Of a DNA stretch of 64,000 nt, positions 1 through 12,330 are shown piece after piece. The number at the start of each line of letters is the position of its first letter. Position 1 is the stretch's first letter. The stretch spans positions 396,760,439 to 396,824,438 of the forward strand of contig NC_081406.1 of the NCBI RefSeq assembly GCF_030272615.1, written 5' to 3'. The position numbers and the translations under genes were made by a program. The DNA is from Cryptomeria japonica (lineage: Eukaryota > Streptophyta > Pinopsida > Cupressales > Cupressaceae). The notes under the pieces were generated by a model that was not told the origin of the DNA, searched no databases, and saw only the letters and a list, made by a program, of their open reading frames with translations.

Positions 1-524
1 ATCAATTGACATAAATTTTGATTTCAACTTAGCAACCATCTGATCCCATGTCTTGATCTTCTCTTTACCTCTTCTCTGTCTATCAACCTGCAAATGCTCC
101 CACCAAAGAGATGCATGATCTTTCAACTGGGTACATGCATATTTCACCTTTCTTTCTTCCGCGGTGTTCTCAAAATCAAAATATTTCTCCATCTTCGAGA
201 TCGAATCCATCAATTCAACCGAATCCAACTTTCCATCATATTTAGGTGGGATAAAATGAGGTTTAGTATTCAAACTACCCAAAACCCTCAAAAACCTTTC
301 TTCACCAGGATCAATCGTCGGTGAGTTTACTTGTTCTGCCGGGGCTTCTTCTCCTTCATCTTCACTCACATCTTCAATATGTCAGCCTCTTCTCTGGGCT
401 ATCTCAACGGCTTCCAATCGGGCTGCAATTCCTCAGAACATTTCCATACAAATAGGGTTTGCATTCCCATGCGCTCCACCATTCCTATTTCCTCTTCGCG
501 CCATCTTCACGCTAGTCCTCTGCA
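1..524 (-). pseudogene. Gypsy-1 gag N-terminal part (cut by window edge)
   Basis: Read downward from 524, the protein starts MARRGNRNGG, runs through an acidic linker and reaches the plant Ty3/gypsy gag core: a DHASLWWEHL segment followed by KIKTWDQMVAKLKSKF. This is the capsid-forming retrotransposon gag type. An in-frame TGA at 433-435 interrupts it where an arginine-like codon is expected, and a frame disturbance follows near 390, so the copy is inactive. The start codon lies about 75 bp downstream of a tRNA-iMet-type PBS, as expected for a first ORF. The rest of the element lies outside the window to the left. The gag assignment is secure; the lineage within Ty3/gypsy is not resolved. Confidence 0.8.
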
Positions 525-600
525 GCTGTAGGTTGGATCCACAGTCTGCCACCCTACAACAAAATTTCTCAGGACAACACAATCTCCAGAATGAAATCTC

Positions 601-612
601 ACTCTGATACCA
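601..612 (-). other. Gypsy-1 primer binding site
   Basis: On the minus strand this reads TGGTATCAGAGT, matching the 3' end of plant initiator-Met tRNA with a mismatch at the last base. It sits 2 bp inside the LTR, between the LTR and gag, and so fixes the direction of the element. Confidence 0.85.
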
Positions 613-614
613 CT

Positions 615-1406
615 TGATGCAGTCATCGATTAGGAGGGACCTCAAAGAGATCAATCTGGACTGGTTAGAAAGATAAAAAACAATGGAAACACATGGATAT
701 GATGGAGGCAATGGATAACTGAATGTATTATATCATGAAAAATGTTTACAATCAACTGGTAACAACTGGGTTACAGAAACCGATGCATTGGCCTACTAAA
801 ACATGCTTATTTATAGAACAGGTCGCAACCGAAACCTCAAATCTTCAGATCTATCTTATATGTTCTATATCCTAACTAATATCATTCTAATACTAAATTA
901 TAATTATTTATATGATCCAAGGGGATCTGGTCGGCCCCAAAAAGGATCAAATGCCAAAGAACAAGACCTAATGTGTAAAAAAAACAAGGTTGGTCTCCAC
1001 TAAAGAAATTCCTCCAAAAAATCCAAAGGATGAAGTGTAGATCAAAGGGAAGGTCGACCACACACCAAGGAACATCGAAATCAACACTTAGGGCTCTGCA
1101 AGCTATGAAAGGGATCCAAAAGATTCTGGTAGATTACAAATGCAAATAGGTCCAGGCAATCGGTACCAGAAAACTGTCTTGGAAACCGGTAGCGATAACT
1201 TTCTGGAAAATGATCCAAATGCTCTGTGGTTTGGGAATAAGGTAGATGATCAAGTCCTCAAGCAAAAATCCAACTCCTCGAGATCCAGTGAGCCAATGCC
1301 ATAAAATGCAGAATGAATGCTGAAATTGCGAAATAGTATGCAAAACATAAAGAAAATATTTCTTGTTGATGCAAGATTGCCAAGAACCGAGGATGCTCCT
1401 GCATCA
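615..1406 (-). repeat. Gypsy-1 5' LTR
   Basis: The left edge, next to the PBS, begins TGATGCA and the right edge ends TGCATCA, a perfect 7-bp terminal inverted repeat enclosing about 790 bp. As the element is on the minus strand this is the 5' LTR, transcribed leftward. Its partner is outside the window, so the right boundary rests on the inverted termini alone. Confidence 0.75.
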
Positions 1407-2723
1407 GCAAGGGGAAACACAAATGCAGGGTAGTTTGAAGAGATTTTTACATAGTTACATCATCACCAAAGAATCTAGGAGGAAGTTGGTAGTAGTCGAA
1501 AACCATTTCCAAGCATCTGGGGACACCAACAACCAACAAGGAAAGAGACATGTCTTCTCCTCTTTATTGCACACGTTGCAAAAATTTATGAGATCATTGT
1601 AGGAAATATAGGCTCTTAGGACTCAATTTTAGTTAGTTCTTGAAAAATCATGCTAAGTGTGGTAATTTTTGAGAGGTTCTTCTAGCAAGATTTTTATTGC
1701 ATCTCAAACCCAATTTTGGAATATTGAAATTTGTATGTTAATACTCATTTTCAATAAAGATCAAATATTTATCAAATTAGTACTAATTGGTTACACCTTA
1801 TATATTTATTTTCCCTTCTTTATACACTTTTTTGTTCAATTAAAATAGTTGATTGATGTATTATTTTGAGATTTGAATAAAAATCCTCTATTATGTCTCA
1901 AACCTTAAACTTATACAAGTTGTAAGGTTTGGAAAATGAGACCAAGGTGAGATAGTATCAAGAATAACTTTCCAATGGCCTCACATTAAGAACACAAAAC
2001 CACATGAAGATGTGATAATATTTGACTAAATATTCTCAAAGAGAATCACATTAGATCTTAGGGATCTTAGTTCCTTACAATGTTCAAAAGATGAATAAGT
2101 TTGAGACAATGTTAAATTATGATCAATATATGAAGTAAATGAGAACTTAGAATGTTGAAAAAGACATATAAACAAAAGGATTTGCAATAGAGGAAATATT
2201 AGTTTGCACCCGTGATAGTGATTTGGACCTAAATCTGTGGGATTAGGATGACCCAAATGCCTTGGTATTTTTCCCTATATCTAGTTTCTAGAAATCTACT
2301 TTCTGAGATTGAGACTGAGCTACCTACAAAATCCAAAGGGAAACCCTAAGGAAAGGGGTGCCCCAAGTGCCGTAGTCTAGATAGGAGCACCTTAAGTGCC
2401 TTGGTCATAGAAAAGCAGGTCCAAATAATGAGGATAGGTCTATATTTGCTTGGTGAAGGTCTCTTGATCACCATGTATTTTTTGACGATCTATAGCTGCA
2501 AATAAGAGGAGAGAAAGAGTGTTGCGAATAAAATTTTGCTTAGGTCAAACCTTAGGTTTTGCATTAACCTTGATTTAAATATAAATTTAAATAGAATTGA
2601 ATTGGAAAGCTTTCCTTTTGAGGGAAAGACTTGATTTGAAATTGAAATACTTAAATATGGATGATAAACATTCAATATGTGATGGAATGCTCTTAGGATA
2701 AGTGCTCCATGTTTTGATGCAAT
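1407..2723. other. Non-coding stretch
   Basis: I recognise no gene here. The sequence is AT-rich and open frames are short. Around 2250-2405 a phrase close to AAGTGCCTTGGT recurs three times in a loose array. This is the flank into which LARD-1 inserted. Confidence 0.5.
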
Positions 2724-2728
2724 AACAT

Positions 2729-3211
2729 TGAGAGAATTTGCCAAGATCTAGAGGCAATGTAAAGAAAAAATAAGAGAGAACAAAATATGACAAGAATAAA
2801 CTCTATTCCTATCAATGATGCAAAAGAGATTAACTAGATCATCAAGATTATTACAATCAATGTAGATGAGCCTGCTTATAAAGGCAAGACTAAGAGACAA
2901 GAGAGCATACAATTATGACATGTGGCTCAATGAGATGCAAGGGTAGGTAGGGATAGGTAGGAGAAATAGTAAAATACTCCACATGAGGTGGATCACCCAT
3001 CAAAGGTGGAATTGTCACTCCACAATAAGTGGATATGATAAAGTAACAACAAGATCACACCATAAAAGGTGGAAATTCTCCTACATACACACTCCCAATG
3101 TATCCCATCTCCCTAAGTGTCTCATATGAAAGCTACAATGTAATGCATGTACCTAAGTAAACTTAAGTAAAGTGTAATTATATACAAGATGAATAAATAA
3201 TTACACCAACA
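2729..3211 (-). repeat. LARD-1 3' LTR
   Basis: Ends in ...ACACCAACA on the plus strand, so the minus-strand LTR starts TGTTGGTGT. It is collinear over its whole length with 12331-12813. The left terminus reads TGAGAGAATTTGCC where the partner has TGTGAAAATTTGCC. Confidence 0.92.
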
Positions 3212-3220
3212 CCCCCCCTT
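3212..3220 (-). other. LARD-1 polypurine tract
   Basis: The minus strand reads AAGGGGGGG immediately before the LTR start TGTTGG, the usual primer for plus-strand DNA synthesis. Confidence 0.85.
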
Positions 3221-3716
3221 AAGTGCAACTTAGGGGAATACACTTAAGTCTACAATGCAACTAAGCAATGCAAGATGGGTCCCGATTACAAGGCCATGTT
3301 TGGTACCCATGTACAAATGCAAATGCAATCTGCAATAAAGCGGGGAAAGAGAGAAAAACCACATGGGAAAAACTCCTCCCAAAAGAGAGATGATGAATAA
3401 GAGAGAAGAAGAGACCATGAAGCCCCCCCTCAATCTAAAATCTCCTACAAATATGGTCCAATGATGTTGACCAAAATACCTTCCCATTAGGAAGAAAAAG
3501 AGCCAATGCTGCACCAATAATGTCAAAGTGTGACAAAACTAGGTACCAATGTCGATAATGATGAATCAATCGCTGCAACATGATCAAGATCAGACATGGA
3601 GACAACCTACTTTGAGCATCAACTAAATACTCATAAATAGTATAAATACTAGTACAATCAAAGTCTCATGGGAGCCATGCACAAATGTGTACAATCTAAG
3701 TCTCAATTGGAGCCAT
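3221..3716 (-). other. LARD-1 internal region, left part
   Basis: Non-coding. A 98-codon minus-strand frame (3230-3526) has no recognisable domain and is probably chance. Phrases such as 'ggagccatg' recur around 3660-3715, where Copia-1 inserted. Confidence 0.6.
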
Positions 3717-3721
3717 GTACC

Positions 3722-5123
3722 TGTTGGTATTTGCATGAAGATTGCATTAATGAAATGTTATGTTGTCATTGATGTCAATTAACCGGTAATGCTATTGTTG
3801 TAATGTTGTTTTGTAACTGGTAGGAAGAGCTAGTGAAAGGAAACTGTAACCGGTAGGTAAGTTTGTGGAGCGAACCGGTATTGCTAAGTATTGGAGAGTT
3901 GAACCAGTAAACCCTACCTATTGATTTGACAAACCCTAACCAATTAAGTCTGGTGAATTGGTTATATTGGTTTATGATCTAATGATGAGAAGTAATGATT
4001 AGGACATGTATGCATATTGTATGAAGAGAGTTTCAAAGTATTTTTGGTGCATTCAGGTAACAATTTTTTGTCTTGGAAATGAGAAAGTATATTGCATGTA
4101 ATGCAAAGCGCATGATGAGTTACTAAGTTTGATGAAGAAGTGATCAAGGAGCGGTTGAGGCTTTCTTGAATGATGTGTAGAGATTGTTATGTAATCCAAC
4201 AGCCATACTTGAACCAACTTCTTTGTAATCTCTATGTGAATTAGGTTTTTTTTGTGTTACCGACCTAGTTGATTTGTTTATAAGGTTTAGTTTCAAAGTT
4301 GGCAAATTTTTAGTTGAGTGTGTGGTTGCCAAACTAGATGATATATCTACAGTTTGAGTAAAGGAAGATAGGAGCATGAAAAGGATCTGAACAAGCAAGT
4401 GTAGTGCTATTCAAACAGATCAGCAAACTCATGTTGTTTTCTAACAATTACAATAGTTAAATCCCCTAACTGGGTAAGCTCTAACAAGCTTGGTGCTATT
4501 AAAGTCTTATAACAAGGTGATCCATTATCTTGGATTCTAAATTCTTTACAAAGGTTACTCCTGATAGGGTATTGCTTCTAACAAGGAATTATAGTCAATC
4601 CCTTAACCGGGTGGTCCCTAACAAGATTTGTTCTTAACAAGACTTTTTGTAAAAGATTTAACAGGCTTGGCTCCTAACAGGGTGAACTTCAGAAGAGTTC
4701 AGATAGTTATCTCATGAGTCTCATCTCACTGTGGTTTTTCCCATTTGGGTTTCCACGTCAAAAATATTGTGTCAAGTGGTGAATGTTTTTGAGGTTATGT
4801 TTTCTATGGTTGATTTGCTTAACTACTTAATCCACTTTGATAAGTCATGATAACCGACAACAACATGAAATGAAGTTTTACTTATGTCAATAAAAGTATT
4901 TGGATGTTTGTGATTTTCAAGTTGTTTATTGTTAATCTGTTGTAACAGTCAACCGGTTTAGCTTGATAGTTTTATCTTGACAATGATATTGCATTGATAG
5001 TTCTAAGTTTACTTTGAGAGATTGATTTTGAGATTGGTGAAGTTTATCAGTTTTTCTATCTATTGATTCACCCCCCTCCCTCTCAGTAGTTGACTGGATC
5101 CTTGTTCTTTCATCATACCATCA
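3722..5123 (+). repeat. Copia-1 5' LTR
   Basis: Starts TGTTGGTAT and ends ATACCATCA, a near-perfect inverted terminus. It is collinear with 9624-11035 and, in reverse, with the Copia-2 LTRs. A C-rich run followed by CTCAGTAG lies about 65 bp before the 3' edge and varies in length between copies. Confidence 0.93.
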
Positions 5124-5125
5124 AT

Positions 5126-5137
5126 TGGTATCAGATC
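5126..5137 (+). other. Copia-1 primer binding site
   Basis: TGGTATCAGATC two bases after the LTR; it matches the initiator-Met tRNA 3' end with one substitution. Confidence 0.85.
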
Positions 5138-5193
5138 ATCTTAGGTCCTCTAAGGTCTAAGCCTAACAACTTGAGGTAAAGATCTTGTAGAAT

Positions 5194-6057
5194 ATGATGA
5201 AGAAGGAAGGTCTGGAGTTTAATAGAGAGAACTATAGTATATGGAGTGAAAGAATGAAAATTTATATCAAGAGTCTTGGAAATCAATACTGGGAAAATGT
5301 TGGTACTCAATATGTTGCACCTAGTGGGATTATGACAGATGATCAGAAGGAAGAGCAACAAGAAAACAATCAAGCACTTGAGGCTATTATTAGTTCTTTG
5401 TCTGATGTAGAGTATGTAGACATCCATGGTCTAGAGACTGTATATGAGGTATGGAAGAAACTTGAAGAGATTTATAGCGGTGATGAACATGTGAAGATTG
5501 CCAATGAAGAGATTCTAAGAGGAAAGTTTGATGACATGCGGATGGCTGAAGGTGAGAATATCCAACAATATGGTCAGAGGATAAAAGAGATAGTTGGTGA
5601 GATCAAGAGTGCTAGTGGTAAAGTGGAAGATGCCACAGTGGTTAGTAAGGTATTGAGAACCCTGCTACCGGTCTATGCTATCGGAGTTGCAGCCATTCAT
5701 GAGTTGAAATCTATTGACAAAACTAAGGTAACCATTGACTCCATCATTGGTAAGCTTACTGCTTTTGAATTAAATGGTTATGATGGTAGTATTCATAATT
5801 TTGAATCAACATTTAGAGCTTCTGTTTCTAACCCATCTATGAGGAAAAGTAGAGATGTCAGTCATGGTTATGAATCTAGATCTAGCAGAGAAGTTGATGA
5901 TGAAGACAGTTTGGTTGAGCTTGAAGCATTGTTGGCCAAGCAGTTGCCCGGAGGTACCGGTAAATATAGTGGTAAATTACCTTTGAAATGTTTTGCATGC
6001 AACAAGATTGGACACATAGCTGCTAACTATCCCAATGGTGATAATGAGCACAAGTGA
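5194..6057 (+). CDS. Copia-1 gag (nucleocapsid-containing polyprotein start)
   Basis: An open 287-codon frame beginning MMKKEGLEFNRENYSIW, the usual copia gag opening in which the retrotransposon contacts its RNA and forms the particle. The UBN2-type gag core spans residues about 20-190. A zinc knuckle near the end reads CFACNKIGHIAANY; the last cysteine of CX2CX4HX4C has become tyrosine, so RNA binding is probably impaired. The frame stops at TGA 6055-6057 where the intact family would read on into protease. The start is chosen because it is the first ATG pair after the PBS, and Copia-2 keeps the same MMKKEG start. Confidence 0.88.
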   Translation: MMKKEGLEFNRENYSIWSERMKIYIKSLGNQYWENVGTQYVAPSGIMTDDQKEEQQENNQALEAIISSLSDVEYVDIHGLETVYEVWKKLEEIYSGDEHVKIANEEILRGKFDDMRMAEGENIQQYGQRIKEIVGEIKSASGKVEDATVVSKVLRTLLPVYAIGVAAIHELKSIDKTKVTIDSIIGKLTAFELNGYDGSIHNFESTFRASVSNPSMRKSRDVSHGYESRSSREVDDEDSLVELEALLAKQLPGGTGKYSGKLPLKCFACNKIGHIAANYPNGDNEHK

Positions 6058-9000
6058 GAGAAATTCAAGAAGTACAAAGGAAAAGGCAAAAGAAATTGTC
6101 TTATTGTAGTTGATGGTGGTATCACTGATGATGAATCTGATGGTGATGCTAATAAAGACATTGTGTTTGTAACCATTAAAGAGGAAACATCTGATCAAAA
6201 GGCTTTAGTTTCACGAATGGATATTTCTGATGATTGGATCATTGATAGTGGTTGGTCACATCACATGACCAGTGACTAGAGAAAATTTCTTTCTTTGAAG
6301 GAATTTGATGGCGGAGTTGTAAGATTTGGTAGTGACTCACCCTGCATGGTTAAAGATAAGGGAACTATTTATCTTAATGGAAAGAGTAGTACAGATGATG
6401 TGTACTGGGTTGAAGGTATAAAGCACAATCTTTTGAGTGTTTCTCAACTCAATGACAAAGGATATCCATTGGAGTTCAAGAATGGTATGTGCATAGTCTA
6501 TGGGAGCAAAAGTGAACTGATTGCAACTAGCAAGTAGACTAAAGGTAACTTGTTTCACCTGAATCCTAAAGTTAACAACTGTTTAATTTCTATAGTAGAT
6601 GATAGTTGGCTTTGGCATAGGAGATTTTGTCATATAAATTTTGATAACATTGTTAAAGTGAGTAAGTCAAAGACAGTGAGAGGTTTTCCTCACTTGGACA
6701 AAATGGTTAATGCTCTATGTAAGGAATACCAGTTGGGAAAGATGACACCCTCAACTTTCAAGAGAAATTTTTTTTCAGCGGAACATCTATTAGATTTGGT
6801 TCATACAGACCTCTGTGGACCAATGCGGACTAAAAGTATTCAAGGTAACAGATATTTCATGATCTTCACTGATGATTTCTCAAGAATGATGTGGGTCACA
6901 TTCTTGAAAGATAAAATAGAGGCATTTTCTAAGTTCAAGGCATTCACAGCCTTAGCTGAAAAGGAGAGTGGAAAGAAGATAAAGTGTTTGAGGAATGATC
7001 AAGGCAGAGAATTCACTTTTGAGGAATTCACTAGATATTGTGAAGAAAATGGTATCAAATGACAACTTTCTGCACCTAGTACACCACAATAGAATGGTAT
7101 TGTAGAGAGAAATATTTGGTCAACTATTGAAGCTGCTAGGACGATGTTGATACAAGGAGGTGTAGTGAAGACTTTCTGGAGAGAAGCTGCCAGCACAATG
7201 TCTACACTATGAACAAGATTTTGGTAAAAAGAGGCAAGGACAAGACTCCTTATGAATACTGGTATGGTAGATCACCTAATGTTAGTTATTTCAAGATATT
7301 TGGTAGTAAATGTTTTATTAAGAGAAGTGACTATGTTAGCAAGTTTGAGGCTAAAAGTGATGAAGGTATATTTCTTGGTTATTCCACCAAGAGTAAGGCC
7401 TACAAATGCTATAACAACTAGACACAAAGAATCATTGAGAGTGCTGATGTTCAAGTGGATGAGTATCCTAAAGTCTAAATCAGTGTGGAGAAAAAGGATG
7501 AAGATCCTTGCATTTTGTTTTTGGAACCAGAACCTGTGAAATTTGAAACCGGTAAAGAGAATGCTATTGTACTAGTTCAACTAGAACAGGTCGATTCAGA
7601 AGAAGATAATGATAACAATGAAAAAGAACCTGGAGATAATGATCATGTTATTTTGAGGTATGTGAGACTCAATCACAATCTTGAGCAGATTATCGGAGAT
7701 AAGGATGAGAGAGTATTAACCAAAGAAGAATTAGAGAGAATTCTTGCATGATCTCCACTACTGAGCCTAGAACTGCTAAAGAAGCATTTGGAGATTATCA
7801 GTGGGTTAAAGCTATGGAGGAGGAGCTTGGAAAATTGAGAAGAATAACACATGGATCCTAATATCCCGATCGATAAATAAAAATGTGATAGGTACTAAGT
7901 GGGTTTTTCAGGAACAAGCTGAATGAAGATGGTGTTGTAGTTCGCAATAAAGCTAGATTGGTTTGCAAAGGTTATGCACAAGAAGAAGGAGAAGATTATG
8001 GTGAGACTTTTGCACTAGTGGCTAAATTGGAAGGTGTCAAAACTTTACTTGCATTTGCAGCACACAAGGGATTCAAAGTATATCAGATGGATGTAAAGTC
8101 AACATTTTTGAATGGAATACTGGAAGAAGAAGTATACATTGAGCAACTAGATGGTTATGCTTTGACTAATGAGAAAGACATGGTATGTAAGTTGCATAAA
8201 AAATTATATGGATTAAAGAAAGCACCAAGAGCATGGTATGAAAGGCTTCATTCACACCTGATGAAGATAGGTTTTCAGAGAACTAGTGAAGATAGAAACA
8301 TATATCTCAAATCTGAAGGAGATAAAATATTGGTTAGTGAAGTGTTTGTAGATTATATCATATTTTGAGGTAGTGATGACATGAGAAATGACTCTGCAAA
8401 TGAAATGAAAAGTGAGTTTGAAATGTCTCTAGTGGGAGAGATAAAATTTTTCATAGGTTTGCAAATACAACAAATGAAGAGTGGTATTTTCATCACACAA
8501 TATAAGTATGTGAAGGAGTTGTTAAAGACATTTGGTATGAGTGACTATAAACCAGTTGGGACATCAATGGTTACAGGTTGTAAGTTTTCTAAGGAAGATG
8601 AGGCCACATGTGTTGATGAGAAGGAGTACAAGTCAATGATTGGAAAATTTCACTATATTATTCACAACAGATCGTATATAGCTCATGCAGTTGGTCTAGT
8701 TGCTAGATTTCAGAAGTATCCGAATGAAACACATTTGATAGCAACCAAGAGGCTATTCAAATATTTGAAAGGCACTGTTGACTATGAATTATGGTATCCA
8801 TATGAAGGAAGATTTAAATTGAAGGTGCACAGAGATGCAGACTAGGCAGGTAATCTTAATGATAGAAAAAGCACAACAGGTGGAGCATTCTTTCTGGGAG
8901 GAAGAATTGTTTCATGGAGTAGCAAGAAGCAGAGTTGTATTTCATAGTCTACTGCTGAAGCTGAGTATGATGCAGCTTATATGAATTGTACCCAGGCTAT

Positions 9001-9298
9001 CTAGATGTGGCACATTTTAGAAGGTTTCAAGATGAAGTTTACAGAACCTGTAAAGATCTTATGTGACAATACCAGTGCCATAAATATTTCAAAGAACCAT
9101 GTCTTGCACGCACAAACCAAGCATATTGAATTAAAGTATCAATTCTTGAGGGAAAAAGTGTACAGTAAAGATGTGATCTTAGAGCATATTTCTACCAAGG
9201 AGAAACTTGCATATATCTTTACTAAACCTCTTCCTAAGACTACTTTTGAGTATCTTAGAAGTCAGCTAGGGGTTGTACCCATTCATGAGGTGAATTGA
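6058..9298 (+). pseudogene. Copia-1 pol: protease, integrase, RT, RNase H (decayed)
   Basis: Domain order by position: protease WIIDSGW near 6230-6260; GAG-pre-integrase and HHCC zinc site 6295-6760, where the second cysteine of the CKEC pair is tyrosine (CKEYQ); integrase core 6770-7200 with DLVHTDLCGP, RNDQGREF and NGIVERN carrying the D,D,E triad; RT 7950-8370; RNase H and tail 8780-9298, ending in the copia tail TKPLPKTTFEYLRSQLGVV. The RT catalytic box reads FVDY instead of YVDD. About ten in-frame stops occur (for example 6278, 6536, 7060, 7090, 7421, 8366, 8843, 8946, 9001) plus a shift near 7200. Most stops replace Q, W or R positions of Copia-2. No expression is likely. Confidence 0.92.
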
Positions 9299-9623
9299 GC
9301 ATATGATGTAGAGTACATCAGTCCCAGAGCTACTTGCAGAATTTTACAGCTGGATTGATGTAGGAGTGGAGTTATTCCACAGGGGGAGCATCAAGTTGCA
9401 GGATTGTTGATGCTGAATAGTGAAGTTTTACATTGCATGTTTTACTTTCAATTTGGCATTGTTGTCAAAGGGGGAGAATAACTATGTGATCATGGGAGAA
9501 GAACCAGTGACAAGCTGAAGACAAGGAGAGTACATGGTAGAATGTAAACTAGGATTCCTATACATAATCACAACAATCAATGGTATTGATATTTGTATTT
9601 CCATCAATGCCAAAAGGGGAGAT
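9299..9623 (+). other. Copia-1 3' untranslated region with PPT
   Basis: Non-coding stretch between RNase H and the 3' LTR. It contains two purine-rich tracts, one near 9470 (AAAGGGGGAGAA) and the LTR-adjacent PPT AAAAGGGGAGA at 9612-9622. The upstream tract could be a central-type PPT or coincidence. Confidence 0.75.
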
Positions 9624-11035
9624 TGTTGGCATTTACATGAAGATTACATTAATGAAATATTATGTTGTCATTGATGTCAATTAATCGGTAATGCTATTGT
9701 TGTAATGTTGTTTTGTAATAGGTAGGAAGAGCTAGTGAAAGGAAACTGTAACTGGTAGGTAAGTTTGTGGAGTGAACCGGTATTGCTAAGTATTGGAGAG
9801 TTGAACCGGTAAACTCTACCTGTTGATTTGATAAACCCTAACCGATTAAGTCTAGTGAATTGGTTATATTGGTTTATGATCTAATGATGAGCAGTAATGA
9901 TTATGACATGTATGCATATTATATGAAGAGAGTTTCAAAGTGTTTTTGGCGCGTTGAGGTAACAATTTTTTGTCTTGGGAATGAGCAAGTATATTGAATG
10001 TAATTCAAAGCACGCGATGAGTTACTAAGTTTGATGAAGTAGTGATCAAGGAGTGGTTGAGGCTTTCTTGAATGATGTGTAGAGATTGTTATGTAATCCA
10101 ACGATCATACTTGAACTGACTTGTTTGTAATCTCTATGTGAATTAGGCTTTTTTTTGTGTTACCGACCTAGTTGATTTGTTTATAAGGTCGATGAGTTGT
10201 TTAGTTTTAGTGTTGGCAAATTTTTAGTTGAGTGTGTAGTTTCCGAACTAGATGATGTATCTCTAGTTTGAGTAAAGGCAGATAGGAGCATGAAAAGGAT
10301 CTAAACGAGCAAGTGTAGTGCTATTCAAACAGATCAACAAACTCTTGTTGTTTTCTAACAATTACAACAGTTAAATCCCCTAATCGGGTAAGCTCTAACA
10401 AGATTGGTGCTATTCAAATCCTCTAACAAGGTGATCCATTAGCTTGGATTCTAAATCCTTTACAAAGGTTACTGCTCATAGGGTATTGCTTCTAACAAGG
10501 CATTATAGTCAATCCCTTAACCGGGTGGTTCCTAATAGGATCTGTTCTTAACAGGACTTTTTGTAAACGCTTTAACAGATTTGGCTCCTAATAGGGTGAA
10601 CTTCAGAAGAGTTTAGATAGTTATCTTATGAGTCTCATCTCACCATGGTTTTTTCCCGTTTGGATTTCCATGTCAAAAATATTGTGTCAAGTGGTGAATG
10701 TTTTTGTGGTTATGTTTTCTATAGTTTATTTGCTTAACTACTTAATCCACTTTGACAAGTCATGATAACCGACAACAACATGAAATGAAATTTTACTTAT
10801 GTCAGTAAAAGTATTTGGATGTTTGTGAGTTTCAAGTTGTTTATTGTTAATTTGTTGTAACAGTCAACCAGTTTAGCTTGACCGTTTTATCTTGACAGTG
10901 ATATTGCATTGATAGTTCTAAGTTTACTTTGAGAGATTGACGTTGAGATTGGTGAAGTTTATCAGTTTTTCTATCTACTGATTCACCCCCCCTCTCAGTA
11001 GTTGAATGGATCCTTGTTCTTTCATCATACCATCA
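9624..11035 (+). repeat. Copia-1 3' LTR
   Basis: Starts TGTTGGCAT directly after the PPT and ends ATACCATCA, followed by the GTACC duplication. It differs from the 5' LTR at scattered sites and small indels, so the insertion is not recent. Confidence 0.93.
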
Positions 11036-11040
11036 GTACC

Positions 11041-12318
11041 AAGTCTCACAAGGATATTCCTAATCTAAGTATAGAAGGATTATATCAAAGACAAGATACA
11101 AAGAGGTGTGGTACTTTATGATAGTGCCTGTACAACATAGCTCATGCAAGAGCATACAACATGATCAAATATGTGCAAAGATGGAAACATGAAAATGATG
11201 CCACCAAAAAGATGCCTTTGATTGGGATGTTGCCAAGAAAAATATAGGAGCAATAGGCCCCCCCCTTGATTGCCAGTTGGAAGCACTGCAAGACAGATGT
11301 GAAGTGGACAAGAAAAAATTACTTCCAATTCGACTTATTTAATGAATTTTTTTTTTAAAAGACTTTAAAAGAATCCCATTAAAAACTATTATTATAATCC
11401 ATGAAAAAAACTTTATTAAAAAGATAAAAACTAAACATGATTTTTTTGAATTTTTGAAAAATACCTTTATTAAAAAGTAAAAAATCATTTTTTTTTGTTA
11501 TTTTTCAATATATAATTTTTTTTTAATAAAATTATTTAAGGAAAAAAGCTTTATTAAAAAAGTTAATTTTTTATTTATTAAAAAATTATATTAAAAATTT
11601 GAATTAAAAAATTTATTAAAACTAAATTAATATTAAAAAAAGTTATAATAAAAAAATTCATTTAAAAAACTTAAATTAAAAAAAAAAAACCACCCTCGCA
11701 CATGTGGTAGCATTTGGTTCCACTGTGCAATTTGCACAGGGGTACCGTATGGTACCAAAAGGCCCCCGATTTTTTTTTTTTCAAACTTCCAAATAATTAA
11801 AAATGCACCCCCCCGATATGAAAAACAACTTTAAATTTTTTAATGCACGATTTTATTAAAAAAACTGATTCAAATTTATAAAAGTTAAATTTTTATTAAC
11901 AAATAAAAATCATACCAGTTTGCACGCTGTACCCTATCCTTATACCCAAGGGAGGGGGGAAATTTTCAACTCGGGGTAACGAAGGCCATTTTTGACAATT
12001 GATAGTCAATCTTGGGATTTTTGGGCCTTCCGAGCGCAATGGTGATGACAATTTTGGCCAAATATGCTCCAAAATTGTAGATTGCTGCCAGGACAAGTGA
12101 CCACCCTCCACCTTCAAACGGCTCTAGATTTGGCCTCAGATGTCAGATTTGGATGAAATAAAAGGCGATTCTGACTTCTCAAACCTCCTCAATCCAATGG
12201 TGAGCTCATATTTGATCCAACAAGCTTCAATAATAACCTACAATAGAAAGCTCCAAAAATGCATAACCCCAAATAGAATCAAATTTCTCTCAATTGGCAA
12301 ACCAATGAGACTCTAATG
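11041..12318 (-). other. LARD-1 internal region, right part
   Basis: No gene. 11335-11700 is an extremely A/T-rich, low-complexity tract of alternating poly-A and poly-T. Beyond it lie a few GC-richer phrases (palindromic GGTACCGTATGGTACC near 11742) and the leader next to the PBS. Confidence 0.65.
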
Positions 12319-12330
12319 GCTCTGATACCA
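12319..12330 (-). other. LARD-1 primer binding site
   Basis: The minus strand reads TGGTATCAGAGC, an exact initiator-Met tRNA match, abutting the LTR end with no spacer. Confidence 0.92.

Larger units (their letters stand above)
3722..11035 (+). mobile_element. Copia-1: Ty1/copia retrotransposon nested in LARD-1
   Basis: Full-length element with LTRs at 3722-5123 and 9624-11035, PBS at 5126-5137, PPT near 9612-9622 and perfect 5-bp target duplication GTACC (3717-3721 and 11036-11040). Internal order is gag, protease, integrase, RT, RNase H, which defines Ty1/copia. Many in-frame stops and at least two shifts make it inactive. It belongs to the same family as Copia-2 at 20571-26776: both LTRs and proteins align throughout. 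Its insertion post-dates LARD-1. Confidence 0.95.

Noticed and set aside
3230-3526. 98-codon hydrophobic minus-strand frame next to the LARD-1 PPT
   Set aside because: It lies in the leader-like internal part of a non-coding element and has no family resemblance.
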